64,000 bases of DNA from Lawsonia intracellularis PHE/MN1-00 (GCF_000055945.1 NC_008011.1:801501-865500), one strand, 5' to 3'. Counted from the stretch's first letter, positions 29,385-39,835 are shown. Made by a program: numbers and translations. The notes: a model not told the origin generated them from the sequence alone.

Positions 29385-29984
29385 TTACTCTTGTGGAATA
29401 GATGGTAATGGATGATGTGCTTTACTGTTATCTTGTACAGAAGTCTTATTGCTCTGTTGTTGAGTGCCTGATACATCCAGATAATTTACATAAATTGGCT
29501 CTTGCTTTAGCTCTGGCTGATGATGTTGTCCCTCTCCTGGATTTAAACTAGAACCTTCTGACTGAACTTGTCTAGTCCTATAGGAACATAATCCTTTAAC
29601 TCCATTAACAACATATTGCACTCCATGAATAATAGCTGCTCCTACCCTACCTAGACTACTTTGAATCGATGTAACCATCCTTGACAAAAAGGAAGACTTT
29701 GTTTTCTTTAGTATAGACTTACCAGGAACAGCATCTGGATCATATGTAGTTCTGACATCACTTCCTGGAGAATATACATACGTGCTATTACTACTCTGAT
29801 CAAACCTAACGCCTCTATCTCCAGTAGTCTGTTTTAATATAGACTTACCAGGAATGGCATTTGGATCATACTTAGTGTTAATTCTTTCCTCTTCGTGTGT
29901 TACGTCATCTTCATGAGGATAGGAATAACCGGAATTGCTATTTTCATCGAATGTCACTCGTGGGCCATTATTAAAAAGTTTCAT
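29385..29984 (-). CDS. Probable effector with PP1-docking-like repeats and an EPIYVN motif
   Basis: A 199-residue, mostly disordered-looking protein with no Sec signal. Two imperfect repeats fill residues 9-95, each with a [R]xVxFD...SNSxY segment and then YDPxAxPGKSILKxT. This places RVTF at 9-12, SILK at 48-51, RGVRF at 57-61 and SILK at 90-93. These match the RVxF and SILK short motifs by which eukaryotic regulators bind protein phosphatase 1. A helical, partly hydrophobic segment (FLSRMVTSIQSSLGRVGAAI, residues 99-118, continuing to ~130) follows. Tyr165 sits in EPIYVNYL, an EPIYA-like site that also has the pYxN form bound by Grb2 SH2. It ends PLPSIPQE. The start is set by GGAGGA 9-10 nt before the ATG. 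No family is recognised; function is inferred from motifs only. Confidence 0.7.
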   Translation of the reverse strand: MKLFNNGPRVTFDENSNSGYSYPHEDDVTHEEERINTKYDPNAIPGKSILKQTTGDRGVRFDQSSNSTYVYSPGSDVRTTYDPDAVPGKSILKKTKSSFLSRMVTSIQSSLGRVGAAIIHGVQYVVNGVKGLCSYRTRQVQSEGSSLNPGEGQHHQPELKQEPIYVNYLDVSGTQQQSNKTSVQDNSKAHHPLPSIPQE

Positions 29985-30164
29985 TACTTTTATCCTCCAC
30001 ATATATACTTTAACATATTGATATTATTAATATATAAATATACATTGTTATGGGGACTAATTATAATCTAAGCTGTATATTCTCAAACAAATAATGTCCT
30101 ATTTATTAACCTAACCAATTCTATGTAACAATTACCTAACTGACTCCATTCATTTCAACTATCT

Positions 30165-30779
30165 TTAGTTATTCTTCCCTTTATTACCACTTGTAGAGAT
30201 AGAAGTTGTTTTAATTTCAGCATAAATGGGTTCTGTTACATGTGGACCTGGTGATACACTCTTTAAATTTTCGTATATAACAGGCTTCATTTTACCAGGA
30301 GAATTAGGCCCAAGGGTAAAATCAAGTTCTGCATAAATAGGCTCTGATGAAGGGTTGTTTTCTGGAATAGGAGGTAACGGACGCTGTGCAAGAGGGGTAC
30401 TAGGATGAACAACTGTAGCATAAATTGTATCTGGAGAATCAACAGGATTTGATGTAAATGGTCCAGATGTATTCTCGTGACGAGGAACTATCCTTGGTGT
30501 ACTACTTACTTTCTTTCCTTCTGAAGTACCTGTTGTATCTTTTTTTGCATCATAATCTTTTAAAGCTTGATGTGTACGAGCACCAATCATTTTCATAGTA
30601 GAATGCTTTACCCTCTGAAGAGTATTACTCCATGACGCACGCAATTTGCTTAAAATTGAGCTCTCTTTTTTAGTAGGCTCTAAAGATTTGTTTTTTACAG
30701 AACTACTAGTACCAGTGGCATTACCATTTTCTTCTACTCCACTATTATGACTACTGCTATGTTTAAATTGAATTTTCAT
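30165..30779 (-). CDS. EPIYA-motif protein, probable tyrosine-phosphorylated effector
   Basis: A 204-residue, Ser/Pro/Thr-rich, disordered-looking protein with no Sec signal. Four tyrosine sites cluster in the C-terminal half: DTIYATV (Tyr120), EPIYAEL (Tyr149), PVIYENL (Tyr169) and EPIYAEI (Tyr186). Two are exact EPIYA motifs as in CagA, Tarp, AnkA and Bartonella Beps, which host Src/Abl-type kinases phosphorylate. A proline motif RPLPPIPE (133-140) could bind SH3 domains. A basic helical segment (SILSKLRASWSNTLQRVKHS) lies at 41-60. The protein begins MKIQF, an RVxF-type PP1 motif identical in its four residues to that of inhibitor-1/DARPP-32. AGAGGG precedes the ATG. It shares its layout with the next minus-strand gene, so the two are probably diverged paralogues. 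Confidence 0.75.
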   Translation of the reverse strand: MKIQFKHSSSHNSGVEENGNATGTSSSVKNKSLEPTKKESSILSKLRASWSNTLQRVKHSTMKMIGARTHQALKDYDAKKDTTGTSEGKKVSSTPRIVPRHENTSGPFTSNPVDSPDTIYATVVHPSTPLAQRPLPPIPENNPSSEPIYAELDFTLGPNSPGKMKPVIYENLKSVSPGPHVTEPIYAEIKTTSISTSGNKGKNN

Positions 30780-31453
30780 CTTACCCTCTTACTTCTTTAC
30801 GTTGAATACTATCAAGTAGAGCAATAACAATCCTATATGATATGTAAAAAGTATATGTATCTCCTAACTATATGCCCAACTAAAAACTCATTAATATTAC
30901 TCTCATAGAAATTTTTACAAGACGGTAATGTCGTTATGGAAAAAGCAAACTAATATATCTTCATCTACATCCTAGTATTGTCATAACTCTATAAAAAATT
31001 TATAATTAATCAGTAAATTTTGCTAAATAGACGTTAATCTTTTTCCCCTGCTTTGCTTCATAAAAAATACACATGTTAGAACACACCAAATATTAACCCA
31101 TCACAATCTTGTCTCATTTTTCTTCTTCCAAACAACGATAACTCAGCTAATTAATATTTAGATAGTCCATACTACACAACAATCATTTACTGGTATTAAC
31201 GCTATCTAGACAAATAACTAATTACCTTTGATAGAATCATAGGTAACTATCTCCTACTATTTTCCTTTTCAGGTCAGAAAAAAATTTTAGGACAATTACA
31301 ACAAAAAATAATTCTAGCATAAAGTATACCTTTAACTACTTCTTAATAAAAATTCAGGGGATTAACTAAAGTAATACATAAAAAAATTGAAGGAAATAAA
31401 ACAAAATCAATTAATCTTGCTATTATCATTTTAAAGAAAGTATAAAAACAATT

Positions 31454-31485
31454 TTATAGTATAGTTATAGTATAGTTATAGTATA
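31454..31485. repeat. 11-bp tandem repeat, about 2.9 copies
   Basis: The unit TTATAGTATAG is repeated without error nearly three times, about 50 bp from the long palindrome. The period is close to one helical turn. Confidence 0.85.
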
Positions 31486-31535
31486 AGATATTATGATGTA
31501 TTTTAGCATAATGTTTACTAAGTCAAAAAATTGAT

Positions 31536-31603
31536 TGTAATCAGCTGTTAAAAAGGTAGAAATATCTTGAAAGATATTCCTACCTTTTTAACAGCTGATT
31601 ACA
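31536..31603. terminator. 68-nt near-perfect palindrome, probable bidirectional terminator
   Basis: Two 33-nt arms (31536-31568 and 31571-31603) pair with a single A-C mismatch (31560/31579) around a 2-nt loop. Within the stem, AAAAAGGTAG on the left and CTACCTTTTT on the right give the classical stem-then-T-run layout on both strands. The outer arms add TAATCAGCTGTTA. No gene adjoins it closely: the nearest are 757 nt left and 826 nt right. It may equally be a mobile or repeat-type palindrome. Confidence 0.65.
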
Positions 31604-32428
31604 TATTTATATAAATATTTTTATGCTTGTTTCTTAAAATATACATAGCTACATATTGTACTCTCTCGTAGAGGGCAAATAAAAATGTACATTATGTTAT
31701 GTATAGTTAAAAAAAACATAATATGCTTCTCAGTAATAGCCTTACTCAGCCAGACTATAGTTATACTCCACAAAAAATAGTGTATTTCTCCTCATCTTAA
31801 TATAAAGAATGCTCTTCTTTAGTTACATGAAGGGGAAAATACAATTCAACCATGGAGGTTTATAGAAAAAGTATTCCTAAGGGATAGTAAGACATTTGAT
31901 GACATATTGATAAAGACTAATATTAAGCTTAACAATATCTTATTGATAAGAAAGCAACTTTTTTTTACCTGTTACAAACTATAATCAATATTTTCTTTTT
32001 TTAATTAAAACTCATCTAAATAAAAATATAATCTAAGGAATACTCCTTAAATTATATATTACTCATCATTAATAATGTTAAAAAATCAAAAATAAATAGA
32101 TATCTCAACCAATAAAAGATTATCTGTCAATCTGTAAAACTCTTAAAACTAGATAAGTTACCTATAGTAAAGAAAGAGATTCAAAAAAATATTGTTATAA
32201 AAATATCTATCCACAAACTGCACTCTAAAATTGAAGTTAAATATCTTGCATACTTCTAAGTAGATTACTAAAATTTACTCCATAGTAACCCCTACCAATA
32301 TTTATTCTTATGTATTCTCTATAACCTTTATTTCACGTTTATTAATTAATAAGCTATAACAATCTATCTCTTTATATCTTGCTGTATTATATATAATTTC
32401 TCTCATATCAACTCTCAACCATTTTACC

Positions 32429-33580
32429 TTAAAAGTCGTACCAGAAATGAATTCCCATACATTGAGGTTTTATACTTTTATCTTTTTCACCATCTTTTGT
32501 ACGGATTCCAACATTAACACCAACTCCACAATTATGAGTAATTTTAAAATCAATGTTACTTCCAACTTCAAGCTGTTTATATCTTGATTTATCTTTACCG
32601 CTTGAGATACTTACTGAATACAATGATATTGGTTTTGCGGTTACACCTGTATTATTTCTCTCTCCTAAAATAGCAGCCCCCCATGCTTGGATTTTACAAA
32701 CATCTGAAATATGCCAATCGACTTTCAATCCAGCTCTATGTTCAATAACATGTTCTCTAGTTGCACTTATTTTTGCGGGTAATATCCGACCAGATTCTTT
32801 ATATGAATCCCAACGAGCTGTTGCAATAGATACTTCAGCATAAGGTGTAAGCATCATCATTGGAGTAATTTCTATATTATACCCTACACGTGCTATGCCA
32901 CCATTTGTTGAAGTATGTGCTGCACCTTTAGTTGTGATACGTTCACCAGCATGAGTAAATACACGTGTATTTTTTGTTTCACCCCATCCAAATGTGCCTT
33001 CAACATATCCCATAAGCCCTGGTTCAGCTACATTCCATGCAGCAATAACTGAAGCTTGATTTGTTTCTGTTTTAGCTTTAGCTCCACCATATGCTTTTGC
33101 TATATCTACTCCTTGATACTCTTTTTTTCTCTCCCTACCTTGAGATATAGCTGTACCAACCCATAATTTTGGAAACATAGGTATAGCATACATTACACCA
33201 GCTTGTGTTGAAGCCCCGCTATTTCTTTGACTACTTGCTTGTCCACTGAGTGAACCAAATATACGGAATGGTTTCTCAGATGTTAATCGTGCTGTATTCA
33301 TATTTAATGCTAACACTCTCATAGAATTTTGTACTTCTTGTATAGCTCCATGTATAACATAACTCAGTCCTTTTACAGACCCTTGATTTGCTATTACATT
33401 ATAGCCTGATTGAGGTTGTGTTGGTTTTTTATCTTTATCTTGATATACTAATAAGTTTAAAAAATCCTTCACTTTCTCTAATAATTGTCTACTATCTCCT
33501 TGTCCTTGAATATTATTAGCACCAAACCCTGGAGCTGGAGCCATATTCCCAAGAGGATTTCCAGAACCAGAATCTATCAA
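32429..33580 (-). CDS. Autotransporter beta-barrel fragment
   Basis: A 383-codon open segment that starts at a non-optimal TTG only because a stop lies upstream; the same frame is open back to 33808. From about residue 100 it alternates amphipathic strands (GVMYAIPMFPKLWVGTAISQ; VGYNIEITPMMMLTPYAEVS; RAGLKVDWHISDVCKIQAWG) and ends GIHFWYDF, with the terminal Phe of outer-membrane barrels. An Asp/Ser-rich linker precedes it (33581-33808). Translated alone it lacks a signal peptide and could not be exported, so it is best read as the C-terminal part of the interrupted gene 32429-35641. Confidence 0.7.
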   Translation of the reverse strand: MIDSGSGNPLGNMAPAPGFGANNIQGQGDSRQLLEKVKDFLNLLVYQDKDKKPTQPQSGYNVIANQGSVKGLSYVIHGAIQEVQNSMRVLALNMNTARLTSEKPFRIFGSLSGQASSQRNSGASTQAGVMYAIPMFPKLWVGTAISQGRERKKEYQGVDIAKAYGGAKAKTETNQASVIAAWNVAEPGLMGYVEGTFGWGETKNTRVFTHAGERITTKGAAHTSTNGGIARVGYNIEITPMMMLTPYAEVSIATARWDSYKESGRILPAKISATREHVIEHRAGLKVDWHISDVCKIQAWGAAILGERNNTGVTAKPISLYSVSISSGKDKSRYKQLEVGSNIDFKITHNCGVGVNVGIRTKDGEKDKSIKPQCMGIHFWYDF

Positions 33581-33808
33581 AATAAATTCACTCCAATCAC
33601 CTTCACTTCCTAGATCACTTGAACTATCACTGCTATCTAGATCACTTGAACTATCCTGAGTATCACTAGTATAACTAGTAATGTCACTGGAACTATCATC
33701 AAAATCATCTTCGAAATCACTGTCATCGAATTTATCATCAAATTCGTCTGCACTATCACTAACAGAACCTTCACTGTTATCAGTATCAGTATCAATATCA
33801 GAAGAAAC

Positions 33809-33811
33809 CTA
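33809..33811 (-). other. In-frame amber stop between autotransporter passenger and barrel
   Basis: A TAG codon follows ...HRGLV. The same frame then stays open through an Asp/Ser linker into the barrel for more than 450 codons. It is the only stop between the two segments. Confidence 0.85.
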
Positions 33812-34981
33812 CACTAACCCCCTATGCCACATATCTTCTAACTCTTGTCCAAGAGACTCTAATTCTGATTTCAAACTTTCATTTTTTTTATGTATAGCAA
33901 AAAGTTTTGCACGTAACTCTTCATTTTGATTGGAAATCTGGAAAAAACCATACATACCTTCATACACTCTTTCTCCTTTTTCTAGGTCTTCCTTAAGCTT
34001 AAGCCATTTTTGTCTTCCTTGTTCATAATTTTCAACCAAACAAGAAGAAGATAATGATGATGGCGATGATAACCTATCTCTCTGATAATCTTGTATATCT
34101 TGATGTTGAGCAATCACTCCAGCAAATAAAAGCTCCATAGCAGCTCTATTCTTTTTATAGTCTTCACTTTGTCTTCCTGTCGGCTTTAAAGGCTCTTTTA
34201 AGCTTTGTGCATTCCACCCTTCTTCTTTAAAAAAAAAAGCACCAAGTTTACTTTGTGCCTCTTTAAATGCATTGTTTGGCTCATCTCTTGGACCTATAGG
34301 CTTCTTTGTTGGCTGCTGTGGTGGCTCATGCCGTTTTTGCATAAAGACTTCCAGTTTGGCTTTAGCAGTATCAAATGAATCACCAGGCTCTCCCTCCTGA
34401 TGAAGACTTAATGGACAAGAACTAGATGAATCCACCAAACGTCCATTTTGATAAGAGCTTGCTGAGGGAGAAGCAGATGACTGATCTCTTTCTCCCCTTT
34501 CGCTTATAGTATTCCTAGAATATGTCCCATTTAAAACAGAAGAAAACAATGACTGTCCTTGCTCTAAAAAATCTTGTTTCATTCCATGCTCTACAGCACT
34601 ACTTTCAGGATGAGGAGCATCCCAACCATCATCACCCCAGTCTTCATCATTATCAGAGTTATTTGATGTAGTTAGTTTTACAGAGGTAGTTAAGGGAATA
34701 CTTAATCTTTGAGGCTTTTGAGGTACTAGTGGTGCCTGTTTTATAGAGGAGTCTTGTGTAGTAGTAGTAGTAGTTGTTGTTGTTGTTGTTGTTGAAATAT
34801 TACTTGTTGAGTCTATTTTCACAGACATCTTACTACTTGAACTTTTAGTTAATGGTTTATCCACCTCTTGAGTTACTTTTACCACAGAAGAGCTTGAAAC
34901 TACACTTGATAATGTTGCCGTTGAAATAACAGAAGAGCTAACTAGAGAAGAAGGACTGGCTGAAGCAAAAGGTGCTCTCAC
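33809..34981 (-). CDS. Autotransporter passenger fragment, Ser/Thr-rich
   Basis: A 390-codon segment starting at a GTG. The frame stays open upstream to the A9 run at 35192-35200, where it joins the signal-peptide segment. Ser/Thr-rich N-terminal part with a 12-residue Thr run encoded by ACA/ACT repeats. Two related charged segments (AKAKLEVFMQKR and AQSKLGAFFFKE) suggest an internal repeat. The end is a coiled-coil-like helix (NEELRAKLFAIHKKNESL). It stops at a TAG beyond which the same frame continues directly into the barrel segment. No function is recognisable; it is probably the exposed part of the third autotransporter. Confidence 0.55.
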   Translation of the reverse strand: MRAPFASASPSSLVSSSVISTATLSSVVSSSSVVKVTQEVDKPLTKSSSSKMSVKIDSTSNISTTTTTTTTTTTTQDSSIKQAPLVPQKPQRLSIPLTTSVKLTTSNNSDNDEDWGDDGWDAPHPESSAVEHGMKQDFLEQGQSLFSSVLNGTYSRNTISERGERDQSSASPSASSYQNGRLVDSSSSCPLSLHQEGEPGDSFDTAKAKLEVFMQKRHEPPQQPTKKPIGPRDEPNNAFKEAQSKLGAFFFKEEGWNAQSLKEPLKPTGRQSEDYKKNRAAMELLFAGVIAQHQDIQDYQRDRLSSPSSLSSSCLVENYEQGRQKWLKLKEDLEKGERVYEGMYGFFQISNQNEELRAKLFAIHKKNESLKSELESLGQELEDMWHRGLV

Positions 34982-35133
34982 TTGTTGCCCTTCTGGGACT
35001 GGCTGTTGTCTTTCTTGACTATATGCTACTTCCAGTTTATGTAGTCTATGTTCCGCACTTTCTACATTACTGGCAGCTTCATTTAACTTTTTCTGTAATC
35101 TAGGATCATCAGGATTTCTCTCAACTTTTTTAT

Positions 35134-35619
35134 TTACTTCCTTATATCTTGTAACACACTTCTCAAGCTCAACTCTTGCCTTTGTAAGATCTTTTTTTTT
35201 ATTTTATGTGGATCGGTCTTACCTTTTTGTTTACTTATAGTATGACTACTTAAATCCTCATCCCTTTCACTTGAACTAACACTAGAAAAATATTTTCCTA
35301 ACATTTCTTTAAGCTCTGATTCTAAAATCCCAAGTACTGTTTGAGCTTGTTTAACTGTTTGAAAGGAGGCATTTAACCCCTCTTTTGTTTCATGAGTACT
35401 AACCTGCTGTGATCTAAGATCTTCTAATAATTTTTTTGCTTCTTCAATTTTCTCTACTTTTTTTTGTATTTCTTTTCCTGAAGGCTGATGTGATTTATGT
35501 TTAGAATGATGAAGAGGTTGTTTCACTTGTTTAACATGCTGTCTATCACTACTTTCTCTATCTGAAGCAAATACTTTACTCTTTCCACATAACAAACAAA
35601 GTAAATAAAATGTTGTCAA
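35134..35619 (-). CDS. Autotransporter N-terminal fragment: signal peptide and coiled coil
   Basis: A 161-codon segment that begins at a TTG in the middle of a hydrophobic leader (LTTFYLLCLLCGKSKVFA). A proper start, MVKKELI, exists at 35641 one base out of phase across an A7 run. After the signal peptide comes a highly charged coiled coil (EIQKKVEKIEEAKKLLEDLR) and a Ser-rich part. At the A9 run (35192-35200) the frame diverts into an irrelevant tail. The other frame continues the coiled coil (DLTKARVELEKCVTRYKEV) into the passenger. Confidence 0.55.
   Translation of the reverse strand: MTTFYLLCLLCGKSKVFASDRESSDRQHVKQVKQPLHHSKHKSHQPSGKEIQKKVEKIEEAKKLLEDLRSQQVSTHETKEGLNASFQTVKQAQTVLGILESELKEMLGKYFSSVSSSERDEDLSSHTISKQKGKTDPHKIKKKILQRQELSLRSVLQDIRK
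35192..35200 (-). repeat. A9 homopolymer (coding strand) at a frame break
   Basis: Nine T on the plus strand, A on the coding strand. Ten or seven A residues would join the signal-peptide/coiled-coil frame to the passenger frame. Confidence 0.85.
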
Positions 35620-35727
35620 AATCAGTTCTTTTTTTAACCATCTTGCTCTTAAACTCTTTTTACAGATAAATTTAGTTGTAAGAAACTTTAATAAAATTTG
35701 CTTTACTCTTATAATAACTGTAAAAAA

Positions 35728-35743
35728 ATATATATATATATAT
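35728..35743. repeat. (AT)8 dinucleotide repeat upstream of the third autotransporter
   Basis: An uninterrupted AT repeat about 90-100 nt before the proposed ATG at 35641, in a plausible promoter region. Confidence 0.8.
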
Positions 35744-37786
35744 TATTTTAATTACATTAAATAAAAATGTATCTATATTCTTACTAAATTTTATATACAT
35801 AATGCATTTCTCCATAAAATACACTATAATATATTTATCGTGTAATAATAAATTATATATAAATTATGAAAAATTTTTTATGATCTATAAAAATAATTAT
35901 TTAAGTATAAATAAATATAATTATAAATAAATGTATGTAGCTACATTACTATATTGAATAGATATATAGAAAATTATGAATAAATAAATTGTTAAAATCT
36001 ATATTAACATTATTTATAAAATTAAATATTTATGTTTTATTATAAACTTTATTGAATAATAAAGAGATACGTATAAAAACATACAATTAAAAATTAACTG
36101 CATGTATTTATATTACTATAAAAAATACATATGTAGTAGATTATAAATAAATTAAATTATCTAAATCTATATTACTATATTTATATAGATAATATGTTCT
36201 ACTTTATTAGACACTATTTTGATATGTAATAAGCAAAAATAAAGACTGTTAAAAATTAACTATGTTCTTTTCTTTGATGGGACAAGTGATATGAAGGAAT
36301 TACTATAGTAACAAAATATCCTAATTTTTTACCATATTAAACTACTATTTCAATAGGTTAAACAAACTCCTATTTATTTTTTATTATAACTAATAAAAAC
36401 AAAATATACTTTTATCCTAACTGAGGAATAAGTAAAATATATTTTAATATATTTTATGTCAACTAAAAAATTATTTTTACATACTTTTTATAAAGTTAAA
36501 GGTATAATTTATTATTTTACTATAAAAAACTATTTTTTATTTGTATAACTATTTAACACATAGCTATATAAAAGTATAATCAGTTTTTATATAGTATAAT
36601 ACTTCTTATATAGTACTATATACATATAGATATAATTATTTTTTACATAGATTATACAAAATATTTTGACTATTGATACATTTATATTATATTCAGCAGT
36701 AAACAGTAGAGGATATTATCATTTTTTTGACTTACAAAATATTTTCATTTTGTATTTTATACAAGGCTAATTATATCGAATAAATGTTCTTTATAAGGAC
36801 AATATAGTCACTCATCATGAATACAAAATATCTTTTTATATCTAAAATGAAAAATTACCTAATTCCTTTAAACTAATTCTTTTTAAGCAATATTATAATA
36901 TATAAATATATTATAAAAACATATCATAACTCTTAGAAAGAACATAAACCTTTCAGCTTGAGCACAAACAGCAATCATAAAGCATCTCGAGCATGTGTAT
37001 CTCTAACAACTATTTCACATCTATTATAAATAAACTCTTATTTTAAACGTCAAATTAATGACTGCCTTGTTTACTCCCATAAATAACACAACCACATTTA
37101 TACAAATCGATCCTTCCTGTTGCTATCTTTCCACTTTCTGCTAGTGAGCAAAAACTTTAAAAAACTATATGTTATCAATAATTGTTGCTTTAAATGATGT
37201 TAGGAGATGGAACCTCAAGGACATAAAATAAAAAAGTTTATCTCCTCCATAGGACATCCATTTTACAATAATACCTTAACAAGAGATAATTCATTAATCT
37301 TTTGAAAACACAAATGAAAATAAAAAATAACTACTAACTATAATATAATAATTTATCTATTAATTTAGAATAGTTCATAATCATATAGCTAAAAGATATC
37401 CTTAACTACTTTGTAATAAAACTTAACTGATACCTATTTTTGTTATTAGGAGTTTTAGCAATATTTTTATCCTTAACCTTCACTTTTAAAAAAGTATAGC
37501 ACTGGCAATACATAACACTACACCTTCTTAAGCTCACAGGACATACAATGATTGGCTCTTTTTAGAAAAATTGAAAGTTATTAACTAAAAAGATACGTTT
37601 GGATTTATAATTAAATAGAAGACACAATCCAGACTATTTACCAAACTAATCATAATAACAAACTAATTTATTTTAATGTATTATCAATAAGTACTCTATA
37701 CATTAAAAAGTCAGGATAAAAACAGGATAAAAGCAGATAAAATTATAGGATAAAATTATAAGATATGAATAACACCTTTAAAATAC
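35744..37786. other. 2-kb stretch without intact genes
   Basis: Mostly extremely AT-rich. Between about 36930 and 37270 the composition is less extreme. On the minus strand, short gene-like pieces appear in different frames (for example KIATGRIDLYKCGCVIYG near 37060-37130 and VVRDTHARDAL near 36985-37010), separated by stops. This suggests a decayed gene that I cannot name. Nothing else is supported. Confidence 0.4.
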
Positions 37787-37863
37787 TGGTCGGGATGGCG
37801 AGATTCGAACTCACGACCCCTTGAACCCCATTCAAGTGCGCTACCAAGCTGCGCCACATCCCG
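37787..37863 (-). tRNA. tRNA-Pro (anticodon GGG)
   Basis: Read on the minus strand, the acceptor arms CGGGATG and CATCCCG pair over 7 bp, followed by discriminator A and an encoded CCA. The D-arm GGCGCAGCTTGGTAGCGC, the anticodon stem CTTGA/TCAAG around loop ATGGGGT, and the T-loop GTTCGAATC are all present. The anticodon is therefore GGG, reading proline CCC/CCU codons. Confidence 0.96.
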
Positions 37864-38097
37864 ACGGGCTGACAGATACCTTTAATATGACAATTATGTC
37901 AATAGACTTTTCTTACCTTATTTGTATATAATTATTAAAATAATAACTAGCAGATTGTCTTAGCGTACATACTGTATCTAAAAAATAAACCTATGAATAA
38001 ACGACATTGATTATATATACATTACCTGTTAAAGAATTATCTTATTTTAATAATTAGTTAATGTTATCATTTTTTTACTATTTAATGATACCGATAA

Positions 38098-39552
<1,455 letters not shown>

Positions 39553-39835
39553 AAATAATATTTAACTATAAATTTAATAATGCTAGTTAACCATATTCAA
39601 AATATATTTTTTAATATATTGTATATTCCAATAATAAAAAATATAATTAAAACAATTAATGGATTAACACTTATATATTTTGCTGAATAATAGCATATAG
39701 CATTTAACATGGATATACCCCCAACCTCTTCTAACTAACGTTTCTAACTTAATAGTTAATTTTTACTAATTACCTATCATTCTACCTAATTCAATATGTT
39801 TTTATTTTTTATATTGCATAAATAAGGAAATACTC
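39553..39835. other. Intergenic region after ahcY
   Basis: AT-rich and without a gene. No clear hairpin terminator was found after ahcY. Confidence 0.4.

Larger units (their letters stand above)
30780..32428. other. 1.6-kb gene-free stretch
   Basis: No supported gene on either strand. It contains an 11-bp tandem repeat (31454-31485) and a very long near-perfect palindrome (31536-31603). The rest shows only AT-rich sequence with many stops, perhaps old decayed genes. Confidence 0.5.
32429..35641 (-). pseudogene. Third autotransporter gene, interrupted in several places
   Basis: Three consecutive minus-strand open segments form one autotransporter of about 1,070 codons: signal peptide and coiled-coil region, Ser/Thr-rich passenger, then a beta-barrel ending in WYDF. 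Three defects separate them. (1) From the ATG at 35641 the signal peptide reads correctly (MVKKELILTTFYLL, ending KVFA) only if an A7 run were A6. (2) At an A9 run (35192-35200) the frame needs one more A or two fewer. (3) A single in-frame TAG at 33809-33811 separates passenger and barrel. The first two lie at homopolymers and could be slippage switches or sequencing errors; the amber codon cannot be explained that way. Confidence 0.75.

Noticed and set aside
34755-34795. Trinucleotide run in the third autotransporter as a CRISPR or phase-variable tract
   Set aside because: It encodes a Thr run; changes by whole codons would not shift the frame, and there are no spacers.
37787-37863. tRNA-Pro as an integration site for a genomic island covering 18-38 kb
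   Set aside because: No repeated copy of the tRNA 3' end and no integrase gene could be found in the window.
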